From JAMXLO01 sp963696645 (lineage in GTDB: Bacteria > Pseudomonadota > Alphaproteobacteria > Acetobacterales > Acetobacteraceae): a stretch of 64,000 nucleotides of DNA. The notes beneath the pieces were generated by a model. The model searched no databases. It saw only the letters and a program-made list of their open reading frames with translations, and was not told the origin of the DNA. Position 1 is the stretch's first letter. Each line of letters starts with the position of its first letter. Made by a program: the position numbers and the translations under genes. The DNA lies in contig CAVOKY010000007.1 in assembly GCA_963696645.1 (NCBI GenBank), positions 1,426,001 through 1,490,000 on the forward strand. Reading direction: 5' to 3'. Of the stretch, positions 34,203-43,477 are shown in pieces.

Positions 34203-35360
34203 GTGGACTGGTCCCATGGCAAGTTCACAGTCCTCCAGGTGCTGCCATCGCTAGTCACCGGCGGCGTGGAGCGCGGCACGGTGGAGATCACGCGGGCGAT
34301 TGCCGAGGCAGGCGGGATTGCGCTGGTGGTGAGCGCCGGCGGCCGCATGGTGCCGTCGATCGAGCGTGCCGGCGGGCGCCACATCGCCCTGCCGCTGGCC
34401 AGCAAGAACCCCATGACAATCTGGCGCAATGCGGAGCGGCTGGCGGCGCTGATCCGGGCGGGGCGCGTGGCGATCGTGCATGCGCGATCGCGTGCACCGG
34501 CGTGGTCCGCCTGGCTGGCCTGCCGGCGCACCGGGACGCATTTCGTGACCACCTACCACGGCGCCTACGGCGAGGACCTGCCGTTCAAGCGGCGCTACAA
34601 CGCGGTGATGGCGAAGGGCGAGCGGGTAATCGTCGCCAGCCGATTCATCGCGGGATTGGTCGTGGCGCGACATGGGGTTGATCCCACGCGCATCCGGGTG
34701 ATCCCGCGTGGCGTGGACCCCTCCTGGTTCGACCCGGGCACGGTCACCGGCGACCGCCTGGCCCGGCTGGTTCAGGCCTGGCGTCTGCCGGATGGTGCTC
34801 CGGTCGTGCTACTGCCCGGGCGGCTGACAACCTGGAAGGGTCAGGCGGTGCTGATCGAGGCGATCTCCCGGCTGGCGCGGCAGGATGTCTGCTGCGTGCT
34901 GGTTGGCTCCGACCAGGGCCGCAGACGCTATGCCGCTCGTCTGATCCGCCAGGCCGAAAGGCTGGGGATCGGGGACCGCCTGCGCTTGCCAGGCGAATGC
35001 GACGACATGCCGGCAGCGTTGATGCTGGCGGATGTCGTGGTGCACGCCTCCACCGAGCCTGAGGCGTTCGGCCGAGTAGTGATCGAGGCGCAGGCAATGG
35101 GGCGTCCGGTGATCGCGTCGGATCTGGGAGGACCGGTCGAGACGGTCGAGCACGGCGTCAACGGCTGGCGCGTGCCGCCCGGCGATGCAGCGGCATTGGC
35201 GGCAGCGATCGAACAGGCGCTGACCTTGCCGCCGGATGCCCAGACCGAACTGGGCGCGCGAGCCAGGGCCACGGTGCTGCGCTGCTACACCGTGGCAGCG
35301 ATGCAGGCGGCAACTTTGGCGGTGTATGGCGAGGTGATGGGGCTGGCGCCCGTGGTATAG
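34203..35360 (+). CDS. Glycosyltransferase family 4 (GT-B)
   Basis: A 385-residue GT-B enzyme. The N-terminal acceptor domain begins VLQVLPSLVTGGVERGTVEI, and the C-terminal donor domain holds VVLLPGRLTTWKGQAVLIEAISRL, then DVVVHASTEPEAFGRVVIEAQAMGRPVIASDLGG with the conserved E-x7-E sugar-nucleotide motif near residue 280. Enzymes of this type transfer hexoses to lipopolysaccharide or other glycans. It stands between the CcdAB pair and thrS with no partner. The first codon is GTG; an in-frame ATG is not obvious. Confidence 0.85.
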   Translation: MDWSHGKFTVLQVLPSLVTGGVERGTVEITRAIAEAGGIALVVSAGGRMVPSIERAGGRHIALPLASKNPMTIWRNAERLAALIRAGRVAIVHARSRAPAWSAWLACRRTGTHFVTTYHGAYGEDLPFKRRYNAVMAKGERVIVASRFIAGLVVARHGVDPTRIRVIPRGVDPSWFDPGTVTGDRLARLVQAWRLPDGAPVVLLPGRLTTWKGQAVLIEAISRLARQDVCCVLVGSDQGRRRYAARLIRQAERLGIGDRLRLPGECDDMPAALMLADVVVHASTEPEAFGRVVIEAQAMGRPVIASDLGGPVETVEHGVNGWRVPPGDAAALAAAIEQALTLPPDAQTELGARARATVLRCYTVAAMQAATLAVYGEVMGLAPVV

Positions 35361-35544
35361 GTGCGGACCAATGTTTTGACCTGCATCGCGGTCCCCGCCC
35401 CGCCGTCAGGCGCTTGGCGTGAGTATCCACGATTTGCTCTGCCACACTCAGTCGACGCCCCCGACGCCCACATCACGATATACTTGCGTGCAGCCGTCCC
35501 CGACGCCATAGACAGCATCCCGCTCAAAGGAGGAGCCAAAACCG

Positions 35545-37483
35545 ATGCCTGCCATCACCCTGCCCGACAAATCCGTGCGCCGCTTCGACGGGCCGGTGAC
35601 GGGTGCGACGGTGGCGGCCGAAATCGGTCCTGGCCTCGCTCGTGCAGCACTGGCGATGAAGCTGAACGGCAAGCTGGTCGATCTGGAGACCGAGATCGAC
35701 CATGACGCGGAACTGGTGTTCGTCACCCGGCGCGATCCCGACGCACTGGGGCTGATCCGTCACGATGCGGCGCACGTGCTGGCGGAGGCGGTGCAGGAAC
35801 TCTACCCCGGCACCCAGGTCACCATCGGCCCGGCGATCGCGGATGGGTTCTACTACGACTTCGCACGCAACCAGCCGTTCACCCCGGACGACTTCGCGCC
35901 GATCGAGGCGAAGATGCGCGAGATCGTCGGGCGCGGCGAAAAGTTCGTCCGCCAGGTGATCGACCGCGAAGAGGCCATCCAGTTCTTCCAGGACAAGGGG
36001 GAAAAGTACAAGGCGGAGATCATCCAGGACCTGCCTCGCGACGAGACCATTACGCTGTACCGCCAGGGCAATTGGGTGGACCTATGCCGCGGGCCGCATA
36101 TGCGTTCCACCGCCGATGTCGGCGGCGCGTTCAAGCTGATGAAGGTGGCGGGCGCCTACTGGCGGGGCGATCATCGCAACGCCATGCTGTCGCGTATCTA
36201 CGGCACCGCCTGGCGCGACCAGAAGGAACTCGACGGCTACCTGCATATGCTGGAGGAGGCGGAACGCCGCGATCATCGGCGGATCGGCAAGGAGATGGAC
36301 CTGTTCCACCTCCAGGAAGAAGCCGCCGGCAGCGTATTCTGGCACCCCAAGGGCTGGAAGCTCTACCTCACCTCCGAGGCCTATATGCGACGCCGGCTGG
36401 ATGCGGCCGGCTATCAGGAGGTGAAGACCCCGCAGCTTCTCGATCGCTCGTTTTGGGAGCGTTCGGGCCACTGGGAAAAGTTCCGCCAGCACATGTTCAT
36501 CGCCCACGTCGAGGACGAGGCCAAGACTTCTGGCGCTGAAGCCGATGAACTGCCCCTGCCACATCCAGATCTTCCGCCAGGGCCTGCGGTCGTACCGCGA
36601 GTTGCCGTTGCGCCTGGCGGAATTCGGGTCGTGCCATCGCTACGAACCCTCGGGCGCGCTGCATGGCATCATGCGGGTGCGCGCGTTCACCCAGGACGAT
36701 GCGCACATCTTCTGCACCGAGCAGCAGATCGCCCCGGAGACGGTGCGGTTCGTCGAGTTGCTGTCCTCGATCTACCGGGACTTCGGCTTTCCCGAGTTCA
36801 GCGTGAAGTTCTCCGACCGGCCGGCACTGCGGGTGGGTGAAGACACGGTGTGGGACCAGGCCGAGGCAGCACTGCGGGAGGCGTGTGCCACCGCTGGCGT
36901 GGAATATACCGAGAATCCGGGGGAGGGCGCCTTCTATGGGCCCAAGCTGGAATTCGTGCTGCGCGACGCGATCGGGCGGGACTGGCAGTGCGGCACGCTC
37001 CAGGTGGATTTCATGATGCCGGAGTTGTTGGGCGCCGAATTCGTTGGCGAGGACGGCGGACGGCGGCCCCCGGTCATGCTGCACCGCGCCATCATGGGCA
37101 GCTTCGAGCGCTTCCTCGGCATCGTGATCGAGCACTACGCCGGCCGCTTCCCGCTCTGGCTGGCACCGGTGCAGGCGGTCGTGGCGACCATCGTCTCGGA
37201 CGCCGATGACTACGCGCGCGAGGTGGCGGCGGCGATGCGGTCGGCGGGACTGGCAGTCGCGCTGGACCTGTCCAACCAGAAGATCAACGCCAAGGTGCGC
37301 GAGCACAGCCTGGCCCATGTTCCGGTGCTGGCAGTGGTCGGTCGGCGCGAGGCGGAGCAGCGGACTGTGGCGCTGCGCAGGCTCGGCGGCGACAGTCAGG
37401 CGGTGCTGACACTTGACGAGGCGGTGCGCCGGCTTGCAGCCGAGGCCACGCCACCCGATCTGAGGGTCATGGAAACCGCATGA
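35545..37483 (+). CDS. thrS: Threonine--tRNA ligase, frameshifted in this sequence
   Basis: About 645 residues charge tRNA(Thr). Order of domains: TGS (ITLPDKSVRRFDGPVTGATVAAEI), N2 editing domain with HDAAHVLAEAVQELYP, then the class II catalytic core (MNCPCHIQIF, GSCHRYEPSGALHG motif 2, HRAIMGSFERFLG motif 3) and an anticodon-binding domain ending near RLAAEATPP. One extra T near 36528 (ACTTCTGGCG for ACTCTGGCG) throws the frame after VEDEAKT. Because thrS is essential, this is almost surely an assembly error, not a mutation. AAAGGAGGAG is upstream of the ATG. It precedes infC as in most bacteria. Confidence 0.9.
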
Positions 37484-37489
37484 GGCAGG

Positions 37490-37735
37490 GTGTCCCCGGG
37501 GCTCCGCCCCGGACCCCGCCAAGAGGCTCTGCCTCTTGGATCTCCGCTAAGGGCATTGCCCTTAGAACCCTTTCGTTTGGGACCGGGTGGGGGTGATACA
37601 GAACCTCGCGACGGCGAGGTTCTGTATCACCCCCCACCTCGTCGCAAAAGGAATGGATTCCAAAGGCGATGCCTTTGGTGGGGGTCCAGGGGGCAAAGCC
37701 CCCTGGTGGGTTTCAGGGCGAAGCCCTGGGCCTTC
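37490..37735. repeat. Array of seven hairpins forming one large imperfect inverted repeat
   Basis: Between thrS and infC lie successive short palindromes with arms ending GGC-NNN-GCC: CCAAGAGGCTCTGCCTCTTGG (arms only shown: CCAAGAGGC/GCCTCTTGG), CTAAGGGCATTGCCCTTAG, CCAAAGGCGATGCCTTTGG, arms CCAGGGGGC/GCCCCCTGG, and TCAGGGCGAAGCCCTGG. At the centre, 37591-37632, arms GGGTGATACAGAACCTCGC and its complement are separated by GACG. The left and right halves are similar in reverse complement. Function unknown; it could act as terminator, attenuator or mobile repeat. Confidence 0.75.
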
Positions 37736-37827
37736 CCTCAACTTTGCTTGATCCGCAACGGAAGGATCGGCCAAACTCGCCCAGTTTACTGCAACAGACA
37801 CAGGAGAAGACCATAGCAAGAGGACCA

Positions 37828-38349
37828 ATGACCGCCCCGCCGAGCCGGGACGGGCCCCGCGTGAACGACGAAATCCGCGCCCCGCAGGTGCGGCTGATCG
37901 ACCAGGATGGCGAGATGCAGGGGGTGATGACCGCCCGCGATGCCTGGCTCCGCGCTCAGGCCGTCGGCCTGGACCTGCTGGAGATTAGCCCGAATGCCGA
38001 TCCTCCGGTGGTGAAGATCCTCGACTTCGGCAAATACAAATACGAACTGCAGAAGAAGCGGAACGAGGCCAAGAAAAAGCAGAAGGTCATCGAGATCAAG
38101 GAGATCAAGGTCCGCCCGAATATCGACGAAAACGACTATCAGGTGAAATTGCGCGCCATGAGGTCGTTCATCGGCGAGGGCGACAAGGTAAAGGTGACGC
38201 TGCGGTTCCGTGGCCGCGAAATGGCCCACCAGGAGATCGGCGTGCGGGTGCTGGAGCGGATCCGCTCCGAGATGGACCCGTTGTCCAAGGTGGAGCAGAT
38301 GCCGCGGATGGAGAACCGTCAGATGGTAATGGTGCTGACGCCGCGTTAG
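37828..38349 (+). CDS. infC: Translation initiation factor IF-3
   Basis: A 173-residue IF-3: N-terminal domain with RVNDEIRAPQVRLIDQDGE, a Lys-rich linker (YKYELQKKRNEAKKKQK), and C-terminal domain IKEIKVRPNIDENDYQVKLR ... GDKVKVTLRFRGREMAHQEIG. It binds the 30S subunit and proofreads start-codon choice. An in-frame ATA at 37813, six bases after GGAGA, could be the real start, as IF-3 genes often use rare start codons for self-control; I give the ATG at 37828. The usual rpmI and rplT do not follow. Confidence 0.95.
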   Translation: MTAPPSRDGPRVNDEIRAPQVRLIDQDGEMQGVMTARDAWLRAQAVGLDLLEISPNADPPVVKILDFGKYKYELQKKRNEAKKKQKVIEIKEIKVRPNIDENDYQVKLRAMRSFIGEGDKVKVTLRFRGREMAHQEIGVRVLERIRSEMDPLSKVEQMPRMENRQMVMVLTPR

Positions 38350-38365
38350 GCTCACTAGCCCTGAT

Positions 38366-38390
38366 CCCTCTCCCGCCGCGCGGGGGAGGG
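38366..38390. terminator. Putative infC terminator hairpin
   Basis: A CCCTCTCCC / GGGGAGGG stem with a GCCGCGCG loop stands 17 bases after the infC stop. There is no run of T after it, so it may be factor-dependent or a repeat of the same GC-rich type as those nearby. Confidence 0.4.
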
Positions 38391-38557
38391 CAGAGGGCGC
38401 GTGGCATAAGCGCAGGCATGACGGAATCCCGGGTCAGGCCCGCAACTCTTCACGCCCTGTTCATCTGTGATCTGTAACGGCTTGCGGCGCCGGGTTTCTC
38501 TGCGCGCAGCGATCGCCCGGCAACCGGTTTCCGTAACAAGATCTGGGGCGATATACC

Positions 38558-39349
38558 ATGAAACAGTCCACATCAGGAATTAATGCGCTCGTTTGCGCGG
38601 TGTTTTGTCTGGCGGCAACCGGTGCGGGAACGCCACTCCATGCCGCGCCGATCTTCCCCGAGACTGGCTTCCGCCTGGTCTATGACCTGCCCATCCCGGA
38701 GGCCGCCAACTACGACAAGACCGGCACCGTTCCGTACTCTGTCAACAATGCAGCCAACATCGCGAATGGCTCGTTCAAACGGGTCGGCTACGAGCTGCAA
38801 TTGCAATTGCCAGGCGGCGCGCTGCAAACGGTGGCCGTGTCGATGGACGCATTCACCACCAAGGCGTCCCTGCTCGGAGTGCCCACCCTGGCATCCGGCG
38901 GACTGTTCAACGACGTGCGGGTCGCCGACATGGATGTCATGTCCAATGTTGCAGGCGTCGTCACTGGGCGAGGGTTCTCGACCGGGTATGTCCAGTTCTG
39001 GTCGAATTTCTACGGCTATAAGGCCGGCAAATTTGCCACAGGCGAGGACGTCATCAATGTGTCGTCTCCGGCCTCCTACGGGTCGATGCAGATCGGCAAC
39101 GGGACCGGCGACACGGTGTTCGCCTACAACGGGTGGGACTACGGCATCTTCGGCAGCGATCTCGGCATCGGCAACCAGTCAATCAACAACCCGGACTGGA
39201 CGTTCGCCTTCAATGCCCAGACTTACGGCGTCAGGGATATGAGCGTCTGGGTCTCCTCGCCCGTGCCGGAGCCAGGTTCGCTGGCGATTCTGCTGACCGG
39301 CCTTGGCGCGTTCGGCTTGCTGCGGCGAGGCCGTCGCAGCGCGATGTAG
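38558..39349 (+). CDS. PEP-CTERM sorting-domain exported protein
   Basis: A 263-residue exported protein. A signal peptide (INALVCAVFCLAATGAGTPLHA) cleaves near residue 30; the middle is a beta-rich domain of unknown family with many Gly, Asn and Tyr residues; the C-terminus PVPEPGSLAILLTGLGAFGLLRRGRRSA is a PEP-CTERM signal: VPEP, hydrophobic helix, Arg cluster. Such proteins are handled by exosortase/EpsH systems and end up in exopolysaccharide-associated layers. No exosortase gene is in the window. Confidence 0.85.
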   Translation: MKQSTSGINALVCAVFCLAATGAGTPLHAAPIFPETGFRLVYDLPIPEAANYDKTGTVPYSVNNAANIANGSFKRVGYELQLQLPGGALQTVAVSMDAFTTKASLLGVPTLASGGLFNDVRVADMDVMSNVAGVVTGRGFSTGYVQFWSNFYGYKAGKFATGEDVINVSSPASYGSMQIGNGTGDTVFAYNGWDYGIFGSDLGIGNQSINNPDWTFAFNAQTYGVRDMSVWVSSPVPEPGSLAILLTGLGAFGLLRRGRRSAM

Positions 39350-39468
39350 CAAGTATAATACAATGCGCCCTGGCCGTAATGATTAATCCGGCTCACCTTA
39401 TATCAGGCTCCATAAATATTACTCGCGGCACCCCGATGGCATCGCCAGTAATTTGGCAGACGTCCAAG

Positions 39469-39969
39469 TCAGATCACTCCGCCGCGCGGCGGATCGCCAG
39501 GCTTGCGCGCGTACGTCCCGCCCACGGTGGCGAACACCCAGCGGCGTTCATCGCCCGGTCCAGCCACGACGAGCAGCCAGGCCTCGCGCCCGACTGGGCC
39601 GTCGTGCACAAGGCATGGCTCTCCGATCAGGGCGCCGCCATGCCGACGGGCGATATCATCGGCCATTGCCAGCACCTGCGCCGCGCCTAGCCCTGTGACC
39701 GCCGCGGCACAATCCACTGCCGGTGTCGCCAGCTGCGCCACGCTCGCCACGCGCCCGTCCGGCAGCACCCGTGCGACTGCGACGACGCCGCCGGCGCGCC
39801 GATCGGGCACCAGATAATACCCGAGCGCTCCGTCGGGCTTGCCGACGCGCTCAGGCTCCCCCGGCAGCGACGTGCCGTCGCCTCCCGGGAAAGCCACAAA
39901 GCCAAACGCGGCGGCTTCGCGCAGGCGCAGCGGCGTCAGCGTTCCGTCAGGCGTGGTGGACGATGCCAA
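39469..39969 (-). CDS. Hypothetical protein
   Basis: A 166-residue protein without a recognised family. It has a central DGALGYYLVPDRRAGGVVAVARVLPDGRVASVAQL and a C-terminal AWLLVVAGPGDERRWVFATVGGTY that look like a compact beta-rich fold. No signal peptide. Its 5' end overlaps the C39-like gene by 23 bases, so the two are likely cotranscribed and functionally linked. Confidence 0.6.
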   Translation of the reverse strand: MASSTTPDGTLTPLRLREAAAFGFVAFPGGDGTSLPGEPERVGKPDGALGYYLVPDRRAGGVVAVARVLPDGRVASVAQLATPAVDCAAAVTGLGAAQVLAMADDIARRHGGALIGEPCLVHDGPVGREAWLLVVAGPGDERRWVFATVGGTYARKPGDPPRGGVI

Positions 39970-41152
39970 ACCACATCACCGGCGACGTCGCCCAACTCTC
40001 CCAATAGGGCGCGCCAGGCTGGCAGAGATCCGGGTTCCATGGCCACGGATCGTAGATGTAGAGCGACTGCGCCAGCCCGAGAGCGATCCAGATCGGCAGC
40101 AGCAGTATCTCCTGGTAACCCATGCAGACACGGTAGTGGTGCGGCACCTGGGTGAACAGTGGACGGTTCGCATCGACCTCGGTCATCGCGTCCTGGAACT
40201 GCTGAGCGCGGGTCGCGCCGTTGTCGAACGTCAGCAGCAGCGTGTTGTCGGTCAGGCTGGTGAAGCCACTGGTCAGCCCGGCCTGCGTCGTGCCTCCCTG
40301 CGCGGCCGTCGTGCCCATCGCGGTGGCGATCTGGTTCTGCGTGTAGTTCCAGCCGTAGTGTTCGAGCAGCATCTGCGAACTGGCATCGACGCAGAAATAG
40401 TCGGTTATCTGCGCGTAATGCGAGTTGCCCGGCGGGCTGTTCGGGCACCATGGCGAGAGCAGGACGGTGCCCTGCCGCACGAACGGAAACAGCAACGTCG
40501 CCGCGAACGGCCCGGTCTGCACCGGCCCCACGATCACCGGCCGGCCACTCGCGACATGGGCCGCGATCTGCTCCTCGGATCGGCGGAATTGCGTGACGCG
40601 GCGGCGCGCCTCGGCGGCTGACAGAGTGCCAAGCAGAGAGTAGCGCGTGAACTGGTGTGCGGCGTCGCTCGACGTGTCGACCATGCCGCCACTCGACGCA
40701 TCGAAGATCGCCTCGCTCTCGTCGGTCGAACCATCGGCTCGGAATGTGACCCGCACACCGATCTTGGGGTAGGCGTAGCAGACCAACCGTGCCGCGGCGA
40801 AGCGTGCGCCGGGATATGCCTTGTGCAGCGCCTCCGTCGCCAGCCGTATCGCCGATATGGCGCTCCATCCCGGCGCACCGTGGCCGATCGAGACGATGGG
40901 CGCACCGAGGCGCCGGTTTGCCGCACAACGGATCGTGCCGCGCACGATCGCTCCGTCCATCAGCGGATAGTCATGGAACAGCGGCTCCCCGTTCAAATCC
41001 TCGATCGCAACAGGCGTCTCGGCCAGCCGGGCGCTGGCCAATCCCGCCAGGCCGCGGAGCGGGAGTGCGTCGAAATGCTGTTGCGCCAGCAGGGCGTGCT
41101 GGCGGCTTGCTGCCGGCTCAACAGAGTCGGGCACGGATCGGGTTGCTGACAT
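39947..41152 (-). CDS. C39-like peptidase-domain protein
   Basis: About 401 residues. The second half contains HYAQITDYFCVDASSQMLLEHYGWNYTQNQIATAMGT, which fits the N-terminal Cys-helix of papain-like C39-family peptidases with the nucleophile Cys near residue 254, followed by HYRVCMGYQEI with a possible catalytic His and IYDPWPWNPDLC as the Asp/Asn region. The first half is of unknown family. I chose the ATG at 41152 because GGGAGGA precedes it; an upstream in-frame start at 41209 has no such site. No ABC-transporter or bacteriocin gene is near, so it is not a classical leader peptidase. Confidence 0.6.
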   Translation of the reverse strand: MSATRSVPDSVEPAASRQHALLAQQHFDALPLRGLAGLASARLAETPVAIEDLNGEPLFHDYPLMDGAIVRGTIRCAANRRLGAPIVSIGHGAPGWSAISAIRLATEALHKAYPGARFAAARLVCYAYPKIGVRVTFRADGSTDESEAIFDASSGGMVDTSSDAAHQFTRYSLLGTLSAAEARRRVTQFRRSEEQIAAHVASGRPVIVGPVQTGPFAATLLFPFVRQGTVLLSPWCPNSPPGNSHYAQITDYFCVDASSQMLLEHYGWNYTQNQIATAMGTTAAQGGTTQAGLTSGFTSLTDNTLLLTFDNGATRAQQFQDAMTEVDANRPLFTQVPHHYRVCMGYQEILLLPIWIALGLAQSLYIYDPWPWNPDLCQPGAPYWESWATSPVMWFGIVHHA

Positions 41153-41390
41153 GGCGGTCCTCCCCGGTGCTTTTGGCACCTGACACGTCGCCACGGATCG
41201 TGGCGGCACTTTTGCGCGCCGCCATTATCAATACAACACCCGCCACGTGCTGTGAGCCAGATCACCACCCATCGTCATGCTCGCGCCCAGCGCGACCACC
41301 CGCGAACTCGCACCGATCGGGTCGCGGCGAGACTGTGAATGGCCGCAACGATACGCCCAGCCACGACGTTTGCAGCATCGACGCCGCTGC

Positions 41391-41795
41391 TCATTCCGCC
41401 ACGTATACCATCCACCCCACGCCGAACCGATCGGCGACCATGCCGAAGCTCGGTGAGAAGAATGTCTTGGCCAGCGGCATCTGCACCTGCCCGCCGTCTC
41501 CCAACGCGTCAAACATCCGCTTCGCCTCGGCTTCGTTCGCCACCGTGAGCGACAACGCGAAGCCCTGAAAGTTCGGGTTGCCCATGCAGCGGCCGTCGGA
41601 CGCCAGCACCGTCGTATCGCCGATGCGCAGGCTGGCGTGCATCACCTTGTCCTTGGACTCGGGTGTCACCATGGCCTGGTCGGGGGCCTCCTTGAACCGC
41701 ATCAGCATCGTCACCTCGGCGCCGATCGTGCGGCGGTAGAACTCGATCGCCTCGTCACAGCGGCCGTCGAAGAACACGTACGGTTGGATCTGCAT
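41391..41795 (-). CDS. VOC-family (PhnB-like) protein
   Basis: A 134-residue glyoxalase/bleomycin-resistance-type (VOC) protein of the PhnB/YjdN group: PYVFFDGRCDEAIEFYRRTIGAEV at the start, MHASLRIGDTTVLASDG in the middle, and ADRFGVGWMVYVAE at the end. Such proteins bind a metal or a small ligand in a beta-alpha-beta-beta-beta fold; the substrate is not known. It is 12 bases downstream of the SRPBCC gene, a common pairing. Confidence 0.85.
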   Translation of the reverse strand: MQIQPYVFFDGRCDEAIEFYRRTIGAEVTMLMRFKEAPDQAMVTPESKDKVMHASLRIGDTTVLASDGRCMGNPNFQGFALSLTVANEAEAKRMFDALGDGGQVQMPLAKTFFSPSFGMVADRFGVGWMVYVAE

Positions 41796-41807
41796 GGCTT
41801 GACCTCC

Positions 41808-42320
41808 TCAGGTTCGGGATGTGGCGATGTTCGCCACGTGATCGGCCAGGCGTTCGAGACCCTGGCTCCAGCCTGCTTCCATTCCGGCCAGATGCGCCTC
41901 GGCTGCTGCGGTTGCCTGGATAACCCTGACGTGCAGCGTGATGGTGGTTCTGCCCGCGTGTTCGGTGAACGTGACGCTGGTCAGGTTCTCCAGGCATATG
42001 CTGCCATCGTCCTCGTGCAGCGCCACGGTGAACACCAGCCGCTCGGGCGGGGCGACCTCGCGGACCGTGCCGGTGAGCTTGTAGATGATGTCGTAGGCGG
42101 TGCCGGCGGGTCCACGCATGTCGATGCGCAGCTTGCCGCCGACACGCGCGTCGATCTCGCAGACCGGGTTGGTGAAGTTATGCGGTCCCCACCACCGCGC
42201 AAGTTGCAGCGGATCGGTGAACGCCGCGAACACCAGATCGCGCGGCGCATCGAATGTGCGGGTCAGCGTCAGTTCCCTGACCGGTGCGGGCGAAGTTTGC
42301 AGCGTGGCTGGCATCGGCAT
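41808..42320 (-). CDS. SRPBCC (AHSA1/START-like) protein
   Basis: A 170-residue AHSA1-type protein with a hydrophobic ligand cavity. The family start LTLTRTFDAPRDLVFAAFTDPLQLARWWGPH is followed by GGKLRIDMRGPAGTAYDI and a C-terminal helix GMEAGWSQGLERLADHV. Genes of this class often stand beside VOC proteins and ArsR repressors. Here the expected ArsR gene is absent, but a strong palindrome lies 25 bases upstream (42345-42366). Function unknown. Confidence 0.85.
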   Translation of the reverse strand: MPMPATLQTSPAPVRELTLTRTFDAPRDLVFAAFTDPLQLARWWGPHNFTNPVCEIDARVGGKLRIDMRGPAGTAYDIIYKLTGTVREVAPPERLVFTVALHEDDGSICLENLTSVTFTEHAGRTTITLHVRVIQATAAAEAHLAGMEAGWSQGLERLADHVANIATSRT

Positions 42321-42344
42321 TGCCTTTCGCGCGGGCGTGGACAG

Positions 42345-42366
42345 TATTTAACCATATGGTTTAATA
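42345..42366. promoter_or_regulatory. Candidate ArsR-type operator
   Basis: A 22-base palindrome centred on CCATATGG (core TTAACCATATGGTTTAA, one mismatched pair) lies just before the SRPBCC-VOC pair. ArsR/SmtB-family repressors linked to SRPBCC genes bind similar sites. The cognate repressor is not in the window. Confidence 0.55.
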
Positions 42367-42386
42367 TGTCGGCCGCGACCGCCTTG

Positions 42387-43466
42387 TCAAGCGAACCGCA
42401 CGCACGCGATCGGCGGCAGGTGGCCGGCGATCTGCGTCCAACTGTCACCGGCGTTTTCCGACAACCACAGATGCCCGGTCGTCGAACCCATGGCGAGGCG
42501 CGTGCCGCTGTCGTCGACCGCCAGCGCGTGGCGATGCACCAGATCATACGCATGGGCTTGCGGCAGCCCGTCCGTCAGCACATCGAACGACCGCGCGCCG
42601 TCGCGGGTGCGCGCCACCACCAGCCTGGCATCGACCGGTATCCGGCATTCGTCCTTCACGCCTGGCACGAACCACGCGGTGTTGGGATCGCTCGGATGCA
42701 CCACCACGGCGAAGCCGAACTTCGCCGGGCGGATCGTGGTGACGTCCTGCCAGGAGCGCGCGCCGTCGGTAGAGTGGAACACGCCGTTGTGATGCTGCAC
42801 CCAGAACGTGTCGGGCGCGGCAGCGCATTGCACCAGGCGATGCACGTCCTGCATCTGTGGTGCGCCGCGAAGTTGCGGTGGCGCATAATCGGCGTACATG
42901 CCCTCGACCGAGGCGCGCCAGTTCGCGCCGCCATCTTCGGTGATCCATACGCCGCCGGTGGACACGCCGATCGTAAGGTGGCCGGCGCTGCGTGGATCGA
43001 CGCAGATCGAGGCGACGCCTGACTGGTCGAAACCGCCACCCATCCATTCCTTGCGTTCCGGCAGGTTCCACAGCGGCGCATTCAGCGACCAGGATTCGCC
43101 GTGATCGCGCGACAGGAACAGCGCGCCGGGAATCGTTCCGGCCCAGATCCATCCCGGCTGGTCGGCACCGCCTGTCTCCAGGCAGAAGATGTACGAGACA
43201 CTGGGGCTGTCGGCTGCGTCCTTGGGAAACGCGGGCGCGGGAACCTCCTGCCACGTCTCGCCGTTATCGCGTGAACGTTGCAGCTTCACGCCGAAATGGC
43301 CAAGCGCCTGCGCGGCGTAGCAAGTGCCGTCGCGCGGATCGGCCAGCAGCATCGAGATCGGATCGCCAAGGAAACGGGATCCCGCGATCGTCCACGTGCC
43401 GCGTGCCCGGCGAATGTCGAACAGGCCCTTGCGGGTGCCGATCAGCAGGCGATCGTTCATGGTCAT
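42387..43466 (-). CDS. BNR-repeat beta-propeller protein (sialidase/VPS10-like)
   Basis: A 359-residue cytoplasmic-looking propeller. BNR/Asp-box repeats SRDNGETW, SRDHGESW, TEDGGANW, STDGARSW and SENAGDSW are evenly spaced along it. These boxes stabilise the fold in sialidases, photosynthesis system II assembly factors and VPS10 proteins, and do not identify an enzyme. There is no signal peptide. It is 11 bases downstream of a ThiS/MoaD-like gene on the same strand, and the pair is probably cotranscribed. Confidence 0.8.
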   Translation of the reverse strand: MTMNDRLLIGTRKGLFDIRRARGTWTIAGSRFLGDPISMLLADPRDGTCYAAQALGHFGVKLQRSRDNGETWQEVPAPAFPKDAADSPSVSYIFCLETGGADQPGWIWAGTIPGALFLSRDHGESWSLNAPLWNLPERKEWMGGGFDQSGVASICVDPRSAGHLTIGVSTGGVWITEDGGANWRASVEGMYADYAPPQLRGAPQMQDVHRLVQCAAAPDTFWVQHHNGVFHSTDGARSWQDVTTIRPAKFGFAVVVHPSDPNTAWFVPGVKDECRIPVDARLVVARTRDGARSFDVLTDGLPQAHAYDLVHRHALAVDDSGTRLAMGSTTGHLWLSENAGDSWTQIAGHLPPIACVRFA

Positions 43467-43477
43467 GGTCCTTTCGC

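Noticed and set aside
37490..37735. CRISPR-like array
   Set aside because: The units are palindromes of differing sequence with no constant repeat or spacer size.
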